From contig NZ_WTYR01000001.1 in NCBI RefSeq assembly GCF_009827575.1, forward strand, positions 682,001-746,000: 64,000 nucleotides of DNA, in the 5' to 3' direction. The number at the start of each line of letters is the position of its first letter. Within the stretch, counting starts at the first letter, position 1. The DNA comes from Alteriqipengyuania halimionae. Lineage in GTDB: Bacteria; Pseudomonadota; Alphaproteobacteria; Sphingomonadales; Sphingomonadaceae. The notes below the pieces were generated by a model that was given only the letters and a program-made list of their open reading frames with translations, did no database searches and had not been told where the DNA came from. The position numbers and the translations under genes are program-made. Positions 44,343 to 55,430 of this stretch are shown here, piece by piece.

Positions 44343-46909
44343 GCGGCCCGGTGCTCGCTCTTGTGCGGTTTGGTTTGCGCATCGAGCATGAGCCGTAGTG
44401 TAACGATATCGGTCGGTTTGCTGAACAGGTAGCCCTGCAAGTGGGTGCAGCCCATCTTGGTCAAAATCTCTTGCTGGTCCATCGTTTCGACGCCTTCCGC
44501 GACGATGCCCATATCCAGCTTGCGGCCCAGGCCGACCACCGCTTCGACGATCGCCCTCGCGGCGCGCGACGATTCGATTTCGGCGATGAACGACTTGTCG
44601 ATCTTGACCTTGTCGAACGAGAAACGCTGGAAATAGCTCAGCGAGGAGTGGCCGACCCCGAAGTCGTCGATCAGGATCTGGATGCCGAGCGCGCGCAGGG
44701 CCTCGAGTTGCGCGAACGTCTCTTCGACGTTTTGCAGGACGACGCGTTCGGTCACCTCGAGCTGGAGGCGGTTGGGGGCGAGGCCTGTCTTTTCGAGCAC
44801 CGCCTCGATATTCGCGACGAAGCTCGGGTTTCGAAACTGCAGCGGCGAGAGGTTGACCGCGACACGAACATGCTCGGGCCAGTGGCAGGCATCCTCGCAG
44901 GCCAGCCGGATAAGATGATCGCCAAGCCGATCGATCAGGCCTGTCTCTTCGGCGAGCGAAATGAAGTGATCGGGAGGCACAAGACCATGGGCGGGATGAG
45001 TCCAGCGGGCGAGAGCCTCGACGCTGGTGATCCGTCCGCTGGCGGTGGACATGATCGGCTGATAGGCGAGCCCGATCAGGTTCTGCTCCACCGCGCGGCG
45101 CAAATCGTGCTCCAGCTTGCGTCGATCGCGCACCGCGGCATCCATTCCGTCGTCGAAGAAACACGGAACCCCACGTCCGCGATTTTTCGCACGATAGAGG
45201 GCCAGATCAGCATTTTCCCTCAGCTTTTCCGTCGTCGTGGCATCGTCGGGGAAAATCGCGATCCCGATCGAAGCGCCCAGATGAACGGTCGCGCGCGGTG
45301 TCACCATCGGCTCTTCGATCCGGCTGATGAGGCGGTGGGCAAATGCTTCAGCCCGATGGCGCAGATCGTCGCCAATCAGGACGGCCATGAACTCGTCGCC
45401 GCCGATTCTGGCGGCAAAATCCTCGCTTCCGACGAGCGATTCGATTCGGCCGCCGACCTGTTTGAGCACGGCATCGCCCACCAGGTGACCAAACTGGTCG
45501 TTGACCGACTTGAAGCGATCGAGATCGAGGCTGAGCAATGCAAAGGTCTTGTTCGAGGCGACAAGGTCCCGGAGCAGATCGGCGAGCTTGGCTCGGTTCA
45601 GCAGGCCGGTCAGCGTATCGTAGCGGGCGAGACGATAGTTTTCCGCCTCTGTAATACGGGTCTTGGTAAGATCCTCGCCGATGCCGAGAATGAACTGATC
45701 GTCGCTTTCCGGCCCGGCCATGACCACGCGAGTGGTGCGGATATGCGAGACCGTGCCGTCGTCGCGTTCGAACTGACTTTCATGGACGAACGGTTCGCGC
45801 GATTGAATGGCGAGTTTGTCGCGGTTTTCGAACCCATCCCCCACGTCGGGAAAAAGCTCGGCATCGCTGTGTCCGAGCATTTGCTCGGCTGTGCGACCAG
45901 CCACCTTTTCCATCTTCGTGTTTACGAAACGGTATTTGCGTGTCTTTGCGTCCTTCACAAACAACATGACGGGCAGGTTTTCCAGGATGCCGTCAAGGAA
46001 AGCGCGAGACCGATTCTTTTCGTCTTCAAGCGCCTTTTCCCGGGTGACGTCGCGTATAATCGCGGCATACCCGCCATCGGGGCGATCGGTTCCCCACGGG
46101 GCAAGCGATAGCCTGGCGGGGAATTCACTGCCCGATTTGTGTCGAGCGAAGATTTCCAGCGCACTTTCATCGAGCGGCGTCGGACGACCGGCAGCGGCAT
46201 CGAGAAAGACCTGCCGCTCTTCCGACCCATGCTTCTCGGATATCAGCAGACCGACATGGCTGCCGATCGCTTCGGATCGTGAATAACCGAACAACTGCTC
46301 CGCTGCCGGGTTGAGGAAGATGATCGTTCCGGCATTGTCGACCGCGAGGACGGCGTCGAGGCTGCTCTCGATGACCTTGCCGGCGATGTCACTGAATCGT
46401 CTGCGACGTGTCTGTTCGATAAGTTGCGCGGCAAGCATGGCCAGGCGTTCGAGGGTATCGATGTCGTTTTGGCTAAGCTCTTTGCGTGGCGTTTGATCGA
46501 TGACGCAAAGGCTGCCCACGCAATAGCCCGATTTCAGGATGATCGGAGCGCCGACATAGAAACGGATATACGGGGCGTCGGTAACCAGGGGATTGGCGCT
46601 GAAGCGCTCATCCTGCTCCGAATCGAGCACCACGACCGGCTTGCGTGCGGCAACGGTGTGCGCGCAGAAAGCGTTGTCGCGCGAAGTTTCCCGCAATGTC
46701 AGGTTGTGGCGCGCCTTGAACCATTGGCGGTCGCGCGCAACGAAGCTGATTCCGGCGCTTTGCGCGCCCAATGTATCGGCTGCGATACGGCAAAGTGTGT
46801 CGAGCTCGGGATCAGGAGCGGTGTCGAGAATGGCAAGATCTGCCAGGGCGGCGAGGCGATCTGCCTCTCCACTCGTCAGCCCGTCGTCAGACTTGCTCTT
46901 CGCGCCCAT
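44339..46909 (-). CDS. GAF-PAS-PAS-GGDEF-EAL cyclic-di-GMP turnover protein
   Basis: About 856 aa from ATG 46909. The start is uncertain, because GGAGG abuts this ATG and only a TTG within the rpsD terminator lies further up. Rough domains are GAF 10-165 ([17 protein letters not shown]), PAS 175-290 ([15 protein letters not shown]), PAS 300-420, GGDEF 428-590 and EAL 600-845. The GGDEF motif (503-507) is intact, but the inhibitory RxxD site reads GSED. The EAL core (EAL 631-633, then [35 protein letters not shown]) retains the known catalytic residues. It may both make and degrade c-di-GMP; the net activity cannot be read. It has no membrane segment, so it should be a cytosolic sensor. Confidence 0.92.
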   Translation of the reverse strand: MGAKSKSDDGLTSGEADRLAALADLAILDTAPDPELDTLCRIAADTLGAQSAGISFVARDRQWFKARHNLTLRETSRDNAFCAHTVAARKPVVVLDSEQDERFSANPLVTDAPYIRFYVGAPIILKSGYCVGSLCVIDQTPRKELSQNDIDTLERLAMLAAQLIEQTRRRRFSDIAGKVIESSLDAVLAVDNAGTIIFLNPAAEQLFGYSRSEAIGSHVGLLISEKHGSEERQVFLDAAAGRPTPLDESALEIFARHKSGSEFPARLSLAPWGTDRPDGGYAAIIRDVTREKALEDEKNRSRAFLDGILENLPVMLFVKDAKTRKYRFVNTKMEKVAGRTAEQMLGHSDAELFPDVGDGFENRDKLAIQSREPFVHESQFERDDGTVSHIRTTRVVMAGPESDDQFILGIGEDLTKTRITEAENYRLARYDTLTGLLNRAKLADLLRDLVASNKTFALLSLDLDRFKSVNDQFGHLVGDAVLKQVGGRIESLVGSEDFAARIGGDEFMAVLIGDDLRHRAEAFAHRLISRIEEPMVTPRATVHLGASIGIAIFPDDATTTEKLRENADLALYRAKNRGRGVPCFFDDGMDAAVRDRRKLEHDLRRAVEQNLIGLAYQPIMSTASGRITSVEALARWTHPAHGLVPPDHFISLAEETGLIDRLGDHLIRLACEDACHWPEHVRVAVNLSPLQFRNPSFVANIEAVLEKTGLAPNRLQLEVTERVVLQNVEETFAQLEALRALGIQILIDDFGVGHSSLSYFQRFSFDKVKIDKSFIAEIESSRAARAIVEAVVGLGRKLDMGIVAEGVETMDQQEILTKMGCTHLQGYLFSKPTDIVTLRLMLDAQTKPHKSEHRAA

Positions 46910-46998
46910 CCTCCACTCATAGAACAGAACGGTTATCGAGTCGTTTACTGTGACGAATTTATCTCTCGTCGGCGTGAGCAGGCATTGCCGGACCAACG

Positions 46999-47025
46999 AA
47001 AAAGGGCGGCCCCGCAAGGCCGCCC
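46999..47025 (-). terminator. rpsD: Rho-independent terminator of rpsD
   Basis: On the minus strand GGGCGGCC, a 6-base loop and GGCCGCCC form an 8-bp perfect stem followed by TTTTT. It lies about 45 bases after the rpsD stop and separates rpsD from the GGDEF-EAL gene. Confidence 0.85.
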
Positions 47026-47070
47026 TTCGTCTCTCGATCGCACTGGATCGGCCGGTAGACCGGCGATCGA

Positions 47071-47685
47071 TCAGCGCGAATAGAATTCGACCACAAGGTT
47101 CGGTTCCATCGTCACCGGGTACGGAACTTCGTCGAGCTTCGGGACGCGGGTGAAGGTCACCGCGTCGTTGCCTTCGGGCGCGACGTAATCGGGGATGTCA
47201 CGCTCGGGCAGGCTCTGCGCTTCGATGACGAGGGCCATTTCCTTGGCCTTGTCGCCCAGGGCGATCACGTCGCCGACCTTGACGCGGGCCGAAGGAATGT
47301 TGGTCTTCACGCCGTTCAGCTTGATGTGGCCATGGTTGACGATCTGGCGCGCGGCGAAGATCGTCGGCGCGAACTTGGCGCGATAGACGACCATGTCGAG
47401 GCGCTGCTCGAGCAGACCGATCAGGTTCTGGCCGGTATCGCCCTTCATCGCGGCAGCGTTCTTGTAGGTTGCCTTGAACTGCTTCTCGGTCACGTCGCCG
47501 TAATAGCCCTTGAGCTTCTGCTTGGCGCGGAGCTGCAGACCGAAGTCGCTCATCTTGCCCTTGCGGCGCTGGCCGTGCTGGCCCGGACCGTAGGAACGCT
47601 TGTTCACCGGCGAATTCGGACGACCCCAGATGTTTTCGCCCATCCGGCGGTCGAGTTTGTACTTGGCGCTCTTGCGCTTCGACAT
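47071..47685 (-). CDS. rpsD: 30S ribosomal protein S4
   Basis: 204 aa from ATG 47685 with AAGGAAAG upstream; longer in-frame starts have no support and the sequence before it is a structured leader. The N-terminal zinc-less alphaproteobacterial form has [20 protein letters not shown] and [14 protein letters not shown]. The S4 RNA-binding domain is in [20 protein letters not shown] and [10 protein letters not shown]. It nucleates assembly of the 30S body and in other bacteria acts as translational repressor of its own mRNA. Here it is monocistronic, outside the alpha operon. Confidence 0.97.
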   Translation of the reverse strand: MSKRKSAKYKLDRRMGENIWGRPNSPVNKRSYGPGQHGQRRKGKMSDFGLQLRAKQKLKGYYGDVTEKQFKATYKNAAAMKGDTGQNLIGLLEQRLDMVVYRAKFAPTIFAARQIVNHGHIKLNGVKTNIPSARVKVGDVIALGDKAKEMALVIEAQSLPERDIPDYVAPEGNDAVTFTRVPKLDEVPYPVTMEPNLVVEFYSR

Positions 47686-47710
47686 AAGTCTTTCCTTCGA
47701 TTTGCTGGAC

Positions 47711-47790
47711 CACCCCGCTGGCGGCCATTCAACCCGGCATCGCACCATCATGGCGTTATTCCATGATGCGGCCACCGCTTCACCGGGGTG
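47711..47790 (-). ncRNA. rpsD: Nested-stem structure in the rpsD leader, candidate S4 autoregulatory element
   Basis: Three inverted repeats are nested. The outer is CACCCCG/CGGGGTG (47784-47790 with 47711-47717). The middle is 7 pairs including two wobbles (47769-47775 with 47721-47727). The inner is CATCATGG/CCATGATG, 8 bp (47761-47768 with 47746-47753), with a 7-base loop. The structure lies between the candidate promoter and the Shine-Dalgarno. Autoregulatory S4 leaders are known in E. coli and Bacillus; this one was not matched to a known class. Confidence 0.45.
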
Positions 47791-47839
47791 CGGGGCCAAT
47801 TCGTTCGACTTTATGGAAGTCGCGCGAAGCGAGGCGCCC

Positions 47840-47867
47840 ATCTAGCAGGAAAGCCCTGTCGGTCAAG
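47840..47867 (-). promoter_or_regulatory. rpsD: Candidate rpsD promoter
   Basis: On the minus strand CTTGAC (47867-47862), 16 bases, then CTAGAT (47845-47840) resemble the alphaproteobacterial housekeeping promoter. A start near 47833 would give a leader of roughly 148 bases that contains the complete nested stem structure. Confidence 0.5.
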
Positions 47868-47917
47868 TCTCGACACTGCCACTCGACATGGGTCTCGACA
47901 CGGGGCAGGGGAGCGCG

Positions 47918-48229
47918 ATGGACGACGCTTTCAAACTGCCCGACGACTGCACCACCATGGCCGAGGTTCGCACGGGGGTCGATGCGACCGACCGCGCGTT
48001 GATGAAGCTGCTCGATCGGCGCTTCGGCTACATGCGCGCCGCGGCCCGGATCAAACCCAATCGCGATGCCGTGCGCGACGAGGCACGCAAGCGTCAGGTT
48101 ATCGACAATGTGGTGGCCGATGCGCGCGCGGCGGGCATGCCCGAAGCCGCGCTGGAAGATATCTGGGATCGCCTCGTCGAAGCGTCGATCGCCTACGAAA
48201 TGGACGTTTTCGACCGCACCCGCGGCTAA
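47918..48229 (+). CDS. Chorismate mutase (AroQ type)
   Basis: 103 aa from ATG 47918, which has AGGGGAG eight bases upstream; an earlier ATG at 47888 lacks a site. It is the all-helical AroQ fold: helix 1 TMAEVRTGVDATDRALMKLLDRRFGYMRAAARIK, spread over residues 13-46, then RDEARKRQVIDNVVADARAAG and a last helix to YEMDVF. Arg and Lys residues of the active site are at the expected places. It converts chorismate to prephenate in Phe/Tyr synthesis. It is a stand-alone monofunctional enzyme, cytosolic (no signal peptide), divergent from rpsD. Confidence 0.88.
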   Translation: MDDAFKLPDDCTTMAEVRTGVDATDRALMKLLDRRFGYMRAAARIKPNRDAVRDEARKRQVIDNVVADARAAGMPEAALEDIWDRLVEASIAYEMDVFDRTRG

Positions 48230-48245
48230 GCGCGGGCTCGGTCGC

Positions 48246-48974
48246 TCAATCGCGTCGTTCGGGCCGTGCGAGCGACGACAGCACACCGCGCAACGTCCGC
48301 ATCTCCAGGTGATTCCAGCCCGGCTTGGTCAGCATCGTGCGCAAGGTGCGGCGCGTCGAATCGGCGCGGCTTTCGGGCAGGAAATAGCCGCGCGGCTCGA
48401 GCATGGCGGTCAGTTGCGCGAACATCCCTTCGAACTCCGCCTGCGGGGCTGGGGGCAGGGTGTCCTCCTGCGTCGGCTGGACCAGGTCACGGCCTTTCGA
48501 CCATTCGTAGGCGCAGAGGATCACGGCCTGGGCGAGATTGAGCGAACCGAAATCGGGATCGATCGGCACGGTCACGATGGTGCGGGCAACGGCGACATCG
48601 TCGGTTTCCAGCCCCGAGCGTTCGGGACCGAACACGATTGCCGAGCGGCCCGGCTCGGCATGGATTGCGCGCCCCGCTTCTTCGGGCGTAATGACCGGCT
48701 TGGTGACACCGCGCTTGCGCACGGTGGTGGCGTAGACATGCGCGCAATCGCTCACCGCCTCGGCCAGGCTGTCGAACACTTCGGCGGTTTCTAGCACGTC
48801 GTCGGCCCCGGAGGCAGCAGGACCGGCCGCCGGGTTGGGCCAGCCGTCGCGAGGGGTCACGAGGCGCATCTCGGTCAGCCCGAAATTGCGCATCGCGCGT
48901 GCCGCCTTGCCGATATTCTCGCCCAGCTGCGGCCGGACGAGAACGATGACGGGCCGGTTATTCGGCGCCGACAT
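48246..48974 (-). CDS. trmJ: tRNA/rRNA 2'-O-methyltransferase, TrmJ/SpoU family
   Basis: 242 aa. The SPOUT knot motifs are [23 protein letters not shown] (start), [13 protein letters not shown] (motif 2) and [22 protein letters not shown] (motif 3, with the N of the NLAQA loop). A C-terminal helical extension matches TrmJ, which methylates position 32 of several tRNAs. Its first 17 bases overlap the end of nrdR. It is the last gene of the rpiB-glyA-nrdR operon. Confidence 0.88.
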   Translation of the reverse strand: MSAPNNRPVIVLVRPQLGENIGKAARAMRNFGLTEMRLVTPRDGWPNPAAGPAASGADDVLETAEVFDSLAEAVSDCAHVYATTVRKRGVTKPVITPEEAGRAIHAEPGRSAIVFGPERSGLETDDVAVARTIVTVPIDPDFGSLNLAQAVILCAYEWSKGRDLVQPTQEDTLPPAPQAEFEGMFAQLTAMLEPRGYFLPESRADSTRRTLRTMLTKPGWNHLEMRTLRGVLSSLARPERRD

Positions 48975-49434
48975 CGCGCACCGTGCTCGCGAATTCCTCG
49001 AAATCGCGCGCTTCGCTGAAATCGCGATAGACCGAGGCGAAACGGATATAGGCGACGCTATCGAGCTGGCGCAGGCCGTCCATCACCATTTCGCCGATCC
49101 GCTGCGAGGAGACTTCGCTATCGCCCGCGGTTTCGACCTGGCGCTGGATGCCCGAAACGAGCTGGTCGATCTTCTCGCGCGCGACGTCGCGCTTGCGGCA
49201 GGCCAACAGCACCGATTGTTCGATCTTGCTGCGATCGAACGGTTCGCGCCGCTCACGATCGCCGTCGCCGCCGTTCTTGACTACGGTCACATCGCGCAAT
49301 TGCACGCGTTCGAAAGTGGTGAAGCGCGCGCCGCACTGGGTGCACTGGCGCCGGCGGCGGATGGCCGTGTTGTCCTCGGTCGGCCGGGAATCCTTTACCT
49401 GGCTGTCGTCAAAGGCACAGAAAGGACAACGCAT
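48958..49434 (-). CDS. nrdR: Transcriptional repressor NrdR
   Basis: 158 aa. A zinc ribbon (CPFC at 3-6 and CTQCG near 31-35) is followed by the ATP-cone ([49 protein letters not shown]). NrdR senses ATP/dATP and represses ribonucleotide reductase genes. It starts directly after the small membrane protein gene and overlaps trmJ by 17 bases. The link with glyA, whose product feeds one-carbon units to dTMP synthesis, makes a nucleotide-supply operon. Confidence 0.95.
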   Translation of the reverse strand: MRCPFCAFDDSQVKDSRPTEDNTAIRRRRQCTQCGARFTTFERVQLRDVTVVKNGGDGDRERREPFDRSKIEQSVLLACRKRDVAREKIDQLVSGIQRQVETAGDSEVSSQRIGEMVMDGLRQLDSVAYIRFASVYRDFSEARDFEEFASTVRDVGAE

Positions 49435-49662
49435 TTACGGACGCAATCGCTTGTACAGCATGATGCCCGCGCCCGCGACGCCGCCGATCACCGGACCGAT
49501 GACCGGAAGAATCGCGCCGGCCACGGCACCCGCTGCCGCGCCGATCAGCACCGGCTTGGTCGAGGGGTGCTCCATGCCCTGTTTGGCCATGTCCGAAATC
49601 TCTTCCTTGGCATCGGGAATCAGGTCGTGATCCTGGTGGTTCTTGGGTTCGCGTTCGCTCAT
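49435..49662 (-). CDS. Small glycine-zipper membrane protein of unknown function
   Basis: 75 aa from ATG 49662 with GGAG nine bases upstream; its stop abuts the nrdR start codon. The first 35 residues are charged and hydrophilic (His, Asp, Glu, Lys). Residues 37-69 form a hydrophobic stretch full of GxxxG spacings (GAAAGAVAGAI, GPVIGGVAGAG), as in glycine-zipper membrane proteins, and the end is basic (YKRLRP). I do not recognise a named family. Conserved placement between glyA and nrdR would show whether it matters. Confidence 0.65.
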   Translation of the reverse strand: MSEREPKNHQDHDLIPDAKEEISDMAKQGMEHPSTKPVLIGAAAGAVAGAILPVIGPVIGGVAGAGIMLYKRLRP

Positions 49663-49664
49663 GA

Positions 49665-50969
49665 TTACAACTCCGGATAGATCGGGTGGGCCTTGCACAG
49701 CTCGGCGACTTCGCCGCGCACGCGTTCTTCCACCTGTGCGTCGCCCTCTGCGCCATTATGCGCTAGACCGTCGACCACTTCCGCTATCAATCGACCGATG
49801 GTTGAAAATTCCTGTTCACCGAAGCCGCGCGTGGTGCCCGCAGGCGTGCCGAGGCGGATGCCGCTGGTGACGAAGGGGCTGCGCTTGTCAAACGGGATGC
49901 CGTTCTTGTTACAGGTCAGCCAGGCGCGATCGAGGCCCTTCTCGGCGTCCTTGCCGGTGACTTCCTTGGCGGAAAGATCGACCAGCATCGAGTGATTGTC
50001 GGTCCCGCCAGACACGACGCGCAAACCATGTTCTTCGAGGCTTGCGGCCAGCGCGCGGGCATTGGCGACGACCGCGTCGGCATAAGCCTTGAAACTCGGC
50101 TGCAGCGCTTCGCCAAAAGCCACGGCCTTGGCCGCGACGACATGCATCAGCGGGCCGCCCTGCATGCCGGGGAACACCGCCATGTTGAGCGGCTTGGAAA
50201 GCTCTTCGTCGTTCCACAGGATTACGCCAGAGCGCGGACCGCGCAGGCTCTTGTGGGTGGTGGTCGTGACGACATGGGCGTGCGGCACGGGCGAGGGGTG
50301 GGCACCGCCCGCAACCAGCCCTGCGATATGGCTCATATCGACCATCAGATAGGCCCCGACCTCGTTCGCGATCTTGCGGAAGGCGGCCCAGTCCCACACC
50401 CGCGAATAAGCGGTGCCGCCGGCGATGATGATCTTCGGCTTGTGCTCGAGCGCGGTCGCGCGAACCGCGTCCATGTCGATCAGCTCGTCATCCTCGCGCA
50501 CGCCGTAAGCAACCGGGTTGAACCACTTGCCGCTCATGTTCACGGGGGATCCGTGGGTGAGGTGACCACCCGAATTGAGATCGAGCCCCATGAAGGTGTC
50601 GCCCGGCTGCAGCAGCGCGAGGAACACCGCCTGGTTCATCTGGCTGCCGCTATTGGGCTGGACGTTGGCGAAGTTGCAGCCGAACAGTTCCTTCGCGCGC
50701 TCGATCGCGAGCGTCTCGACTTCGTCGGCGTAATCGCAGCCGCCGTAATAGCGCTTGCCGGGATAGCCCTCGGCATATTTGTTGGTGAACACGCTGCCGG
50801 TCGCTTCGAGCGTGGCGAGGCTGGTGATGTTCTCGCTCGCGATCAGTTCGATCTTGTCTTGCTGGCGCTTGAGCTCCTTGCGAATCGCGTCATGGACCGC
50901 CGGATCGGCGCTTTCGAGATGCTCGGTGAAGAAACCGGTGGGGGCGGTGGAGGTCCGTTCGACGTTCAT
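49665..50969 (-). CDS. glyA: Serine hydroxymethyltransferase
   Basis: 434 aa from ATG 50969, overlapping the rpiB stop (ATGA). The PLP lysine is in [14 protein letters not shown], and the substrate-binding segments IASENITS and [16 protein letters not shown] are complete. It converts serine and tetrahydrofolate to glycine and methylene-tetrahydrofolate in the cytosol. The gene is the second of the leftward operon rpiB-glyA-small protein-nrdR-trmJ. Confidence 0.97.
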   Translation of the reverse strand: MNVERTSTAPTGFFTEHLESADPAVHDAIRKELKRQQDKIELIASENITSLATLEATGSVFTNKYAEGYPGKRYYGGCDYADEVETLAIERAKELFGCNFANVQPNSGSQMNQAVFLALLQPGDTFMGLDLNSGGHLTHGSPVNMSGKWFNPVAYGVREDDELIDMDAVRATALEHKPKIIIAGGTAYSRVWDWAAFRKIANEVGAYLMVDMSHIAGLVAGGAHPSPVPHAHVVTTTTHKSLRGPRSGVILWNDEELSKPLNMAVFPGMQGGPLMHVVAAKAVAFGEALQPSFKAYADAVVANARALAASLEEHGLRVVSGGTDNHSMLVDLSAKEVTGKDAEKGLDRAWLTCNKNGIPFDKRSPFVTSGIRLGTPAGTTRGFGEQEFSTIGRLIAEVVDGLAHNGAEGDAQVEERVRGEVAELCKAHPIYPEL

Positions 50970-51400
50970 TGGGGATCCGCTAGCTTGTCGACGCGGCGCT
51001 GGTGACGACCGCCTTCGAATTCGGTGGTGAGGAATGCGGTGACGCAAGCCTTGGCCATGTCGAGCCCGGTCAGCCGGGCGCCGATCGCGAGGCAATTCGC
51101 ATCGTTGTGCTGGCGCGCGAGGCTGGCCGAGAGCGGCTCGGACACGAGCGCGCAACGGACCTGCGGGTTGCGGTTGACCGACATCGAGATACCGATGCCC
51201 GAGCCGCACAGGGCGATCCCGCGCTCGGCCGTGCCGTCGGCGATGACGCTGGCGAGCTTGTAGCCGAAATCGGGATAATCGACGCTGTCGTGACTGTCCG
51301 GCCCGAGGTCGGCCACTTCGTGACCTTCCTCGATCAGCCACTCGCGCAGGGCCGCCTTCATCTCGATGGCGGCATGATCGGAAGCAATGGCAATACGCAT
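50966..51400 (-). CDS. rpiB: Ribose-5-phosphate isomerase B
   Basis: 144 aa from ATG 51400; a longer frame to 51505 has no supporting site. RpiB/LacAB motifs are [35 protein letters not shown] (with the catalytic Cys of the loop) and [12 protein letters not shown]. It interconverts ribulose 5-phosphate and ribose 5-phosphate for the pentose phosphate pathway and nucleotide synthesis. It leads an operon with glyA, with which it shares four bases. Confidence 0.95.
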   Translation of the reverse strand: MRIAIASDHAAIEMKAALREWLIEEGHEVADLGPDSHDSVDYPDFGYKLASVIADGTAERGIALCGSGIGISMSVNRNPQVRCALVSEPLSASLARQHNDANCLAIGARLTGLDMAKACVTAFLTTEFEGGRHQRRVDKLADPQ

Positions 51401-51632
51401 GGCGCCCCTATAGGTCGTGCGTCGCCGCCTTTCTACCCACTCGACGTGCCTCATGCCCAGACTTGCGCTGCAACGGATCGCGGCCGCACAGGTGATCATC
51501 GCCATTATCGGCCAGCCCGAACAGATGGCGGTATGGCGCGCAACATTCTTGTTTGCGGGCGCCTAGAGCCTTGCCGCGATACTGTTTTGGGTCGCAGGTC
51601 AGCGCTGACAATTACTTTACCGCTATTGACTC

Positions 51633-51664
51633 CCCCTGCCTCGCGCATTGAAAGGGCGCAGGGG
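51633..51664 (+). promoter_or_regulatory. Hairpin overlapping the Shine-Dalgarno of the M28-membrane peptidase gene
   Basis: CCCCTGC (51633-51639) pairs with GCAGGGG (51658-51664). The right arm runs into the GGGGAGGG that serves the ATG at 51676. A TTGACT sequence partly precedes the left arm. Control of translation by this stem is possible but not shown. Confidence 0.3.
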
Positions 51665-51675
51665 AGGGATGGTTA

Positions 51676-53382
51676 ATGGCGAATAAGGGATGGTGGCTGC
51701 TGACGGCGATCGCCGTGGCGGTGGGGTTCGCGATCCTCGCGACGACGCCCCCGCGGCCCGACAAGGCCCCGATCGATCCGCAAGGGCCGTCGGCGAGCGA
51801 GGCCTTCGTCCATGTCGAACGGATCGCCAGCGAGCCGCACGTCACCGGCAGCGCCGCCAATGCCACGGTCCGCGCCTATCTGGTCGATCAGCTCGAGGGG
51901 ATGGGGCTGGACGTCAAGACGGTCGAAGGCAAGCTCGACGAACAAGCCCAAAGCAAGCTCGACTATTGGCAGGGTAGCGTATCGACGGAACCCGCCACCT
52001 TCACCAATGTGATCGGCGTGTTGCCGGGGCGCGATCCGTCGCTTCCGGCCGTGGCGCTGATAGCGCATTACGACAGCGTCTGGGGGTCGCCCGGCGCAGC
52101 CGACGATGCCACCGGGGTCGCCGCGATCCTGGAAACCGTGCGCGCCATCGCTGCGCGCGGGCAGACCGAGCGCGATATCGTGGTGGTGCTGACCGATGCC
52201 GAGGAACTCGGGCTGCAAGGCGCAAGGGCATTCTATGCCGCCGACCCGCTGGCCGATCGCGTCGGCGCGATCGTCAACCTCGAAGCCCGCGGCGGCGGCG
52301 GCATTGCCAGCATGTTTCAGACCTCGCCCGACAATGCGGCGGCCGCGCGCGTATATGCGGGCGCAGTGCCGCGTCCCGCGACGTCCTCGCTATCGGCCTA
52401 TATTTATTCGGTACTGCCCAACGATACGGATCTGACCCCCGCTCTCGAACGCGGCGGCTACACGGCTTACAACATCGCCTTCATCGGCCGGTCGGGTTTC
52501 TATCACTCGCCGCTCGCCACGCCCGAAAATCTCGATCGCGGTTCGCTGCGGCAGATGCTCGATCATACCCACGCTCTCGCACTTGCCCTGGCGAATGCGG
52601 ACACGTTGCCGAAGGCCGATGGCGATGCTGTTTTCTTCGATCTGTTCGGCATGTTCGTCGTCGTCTTCGCGCCATGGATCGGATGGCTCATGCTGTTAAT
52701 CGCGGCGGCAGGTTTGGCCACGGGCTTCATTCGCCGCCATCAGGAATCGGGAAGCCTTTTGAGCGGTGTTGCGCGCATGATCGGATTTCTGGTTTTCGGC
52801 GGGTTGCTATTGCTCGGGCTCAACATTCTTTCGGGAGCGGGGGAAGGCGCAGGCTACTACGATCGCTTGGCGGCAATTCCGAAACTGACCGCGATGGCAG
52901 CCTTGGGGCTGAGCGCCATGGCGGCACTCGTGCTCGGTCGCAGTCAGCTCGGTGCGTCGACACGGATCGGTGCAACGCTCGTCTTGCTGGCACTGGGCGT
53001 GGGCGCGCAGGCCTATGCGCCGACTGCGGCTTACGTCATTGTAATCCCGGTGATGCTCGCGAGCCTTGGCGAGGGAATACGCGGATGTTTCGGCAGGCAG
53101 GCGCACATGGCTGTCGCCGCAATCTTTGTCGCGCTGGTGACCGGCTACATGCTCTATCTCGGCTTTTTCATGATGCAGGGCGTCGGGCCGTTCATGCCGT
53201 ATGTCGTCGCGCTGCCGGCCGCGCTCGGCATCCTGGGCTGGATGCCGCTGTGGCCCGGACTGCCAAGCAAACGCACGATCGCCCCGATCCTGCTGGTCGG
53301 GGCGATCGGTATGTCGCTGTGGGTAAGGTTCGATCCGGTCGCCGAAACGGTGGCGACCTACTCTCCGCTCAAGCCGGGCTGA
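51676..53382 (+). CDS. M28 peptidase fused to a multi-pass membrane domain (ERMP1-like architecture)
   Basis: 568 aa. One helix (residues 5-22) anchors a periplasmic M28 domain. Its zinc and catalytic residues are His131 and Asp133 in AHYDS, Asp143/144, Glu176 and Glu177 in DAEELGLQG, Glu203 in NLEARG and a His in GFYHSPLATPEN near 276. From about residue 310 on, roughly eight membrane helices follow. This layout, peptidase followed by a polytopic domain, is that of eukaryotic ERMP1/FXNA and yeast Pff1, and known in some bacteria. The function of the bacterial forms is not defined. Nothing nearby indicates its substrate. Confidence 0.85.
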   Translation: MANKGWWLLTAIAVAVGFAILATTPPRPDKAPIDPQGPSASEAFVHVERIASEPHVTGSAANATVRAYLVDQLEGMGLDVKTVEGKLDEQAQSKLDYWQGSVSTEPATFTNVIGVLPGRDPSLPAVALIAHYDSVWGSPGAADDATGVAAILETVRAIAARGQTERDIVVVLTDAEELGLQGARAFYAADPLADRVGAIVNLEARGGGGIASMFQTSPDNAAAARVYAGAVPRPATSSLSAYIYSVLPNDTDLTPALERGGYTAYNIAFIGRSGFYHSPLATPENLDRGSLRQMLDHTHALALALANADTLPKADGDAVFFDLFGMFVVVFAPWIGWLMLLIAAAGLATGFIRRHQESGSLLSGVARMIGFLVFGGLLLLGLNILSGAGEGAGYYDRLAAIPKLTAMAALGLSAMAALVLGRSQLGASTRIGATLVLLALGVGAQAYAPTAAYVIVIPVMLASLGEGIRGCFGRQAHMAVAAIFVALVTGYMLYLGFFMMQGVGPFMPYVVALPAALGILGWMPLWPGLPSKRTIAPILLVGAIGMSLWVRFDPVAETVATYSPLKPG

Positions 53383-53398
53383 ATCTAAAAGCTCTCGC

Positions 53399-55417
<2,019 letters not shown>

Positions 55418-55430
55418 AATCGCCTTGCAA

